Source: Sulfurovum zhangzhouensis (GTDB lineage Bacteria > Campylobacterota > Campylobacteria > Campylobacterales > Sulfurovaceae). From it: DNA of 64,000 nt. Of the stretch, positions 63,757-64,000 are shown in pieces. The stretch's first letter is position 1. Every line of letters starts with the position of its first letter. The notes beneath the pieces were generated by a model. That model was given only the letters and a program-made list of their open reading frames with translations. It was not told where the DNA came from and did no database searches. The stretch covers positions 213,735 to 277,734 of the forward strand of contig NZ_JAQIBD010000003.1 of NCBI RefSeq assembly GCF_030347965.1. Reading direction: 5' to 3'. A program made the position numbers and the translations under genes.

Positions 63757-64000
63757 TGACAGACTGACTAAGGATAGACTTAAAAAAATAAACTTTTTTT
63801 GAAAAATTATATAAATTAATATCAGGTTATAAATATTATATTTTATAACTAAAATTAGTAGGCAAAATAGGCTCTTAACTACCTAATAACGCTATTTCTA
63901 TAAGAAGAAACATAACTAGAAATATGTTACTTAACCATACACCTAATTATATGTTCATCATAAAGTAAACGAAGAGCCCGGGGTACAAGGAAAAAGGGGA

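Overview
The window looks like a chromosome segment of a chemolithoautotrophic, sulfur-oxidising member of the Campylobacterota, close to Sulfurovum or Sulfurimonas. The taxonomic call is inference from gene content. It rests on a soxCDYZ cluster, a sulfide:quinone-reductase-like flavoprotein, futalosine-pathway menaquinone genes (mqnA, mqnD), a PglB oligosaccharyltransferase, a DUF493 protein, eno followed by a short FtsL-like gene and an acidic secreted protein (the order known from Campylobacter), AT-rich DNA and extended -10 promoters. I see no rRNA, tRNA, CRISPR array or insertion sequence.

0-13.5 kb: tail of a cation/proton antiporter, a 32-residue membrane peptide, a SUI1-family factor, a geranylgeranyl-reductase-type flavoprotein, a VanZ-like protein, an overlapping operon (BFD-like 2Fe-2S protein, DUF309, double nitroreductase/SagB-like), a DksA-type zinc finger, an S24 repressor divergent from a 36-residue peptide, molybdopterin genes moaD-moaE-moeA, mqnA, a periplasmic sugar-binding protein coupled to a GGDEF/EAL signalling protein, gltX and a ComEA-like protein.

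13.6-26.8 kb: a glycan locus. A WecA/MraY-type phosphoglycosyl transferase reads rightwards. A long leftward operon begins with an EPS-type MarR regulator and runs through a Wzx flippase, a GT8, rmlA, rmlB, a small SDR protein, a methyltransferase-like protein, several glycosyltransferases and an acetyltransferase, ending in pglB. The middle of the locus is visibly more AT-rich than its flanks, which suggests exchange of the glycan genes.

26.9-45.7 kb: housekeeping genes: a SurA/PEB4-like chaperone, dcd, topA, a MoxR-DUF58-transglutaminase operon, eno with a FtsL-like gene and a secreted acidic protein carrying three PglB sequons, a Kef-type antiporter, bioB, recA, mqnD-murB, two related L,D-transpeptidase lipoproteins, tpx and small unknowns.

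45.8-64 kb: an operon of a resolvase-like regulator with no catalytic residues, ccoG, a small membrane protein and an SQR-like flavoprotein. Then come moaC, DUF493, PqiA-like, inositol-monophosphatase-like, phytase-esterase-like, glmM-lspA, rpsT-prfA, the soxC-soxD-soxY-soxZ operon with a divergent MOSC gene, a double-DUF302 periplasmic protein and a DUF3373 porin-like outer-membrane protein.

Functionally, the Moco genes (moaC, moaD, moaE, moeA) supply SoxC. SoxCD works with SoxYZ in the periplasm, and the SQR-like protein and CcoG belong to the quinone and terminal-oxidase side of respiration, with menaquinone made through MqnA and MqnD. PglB can glycosylate exported proteins such as the eno-linked acidic protein.
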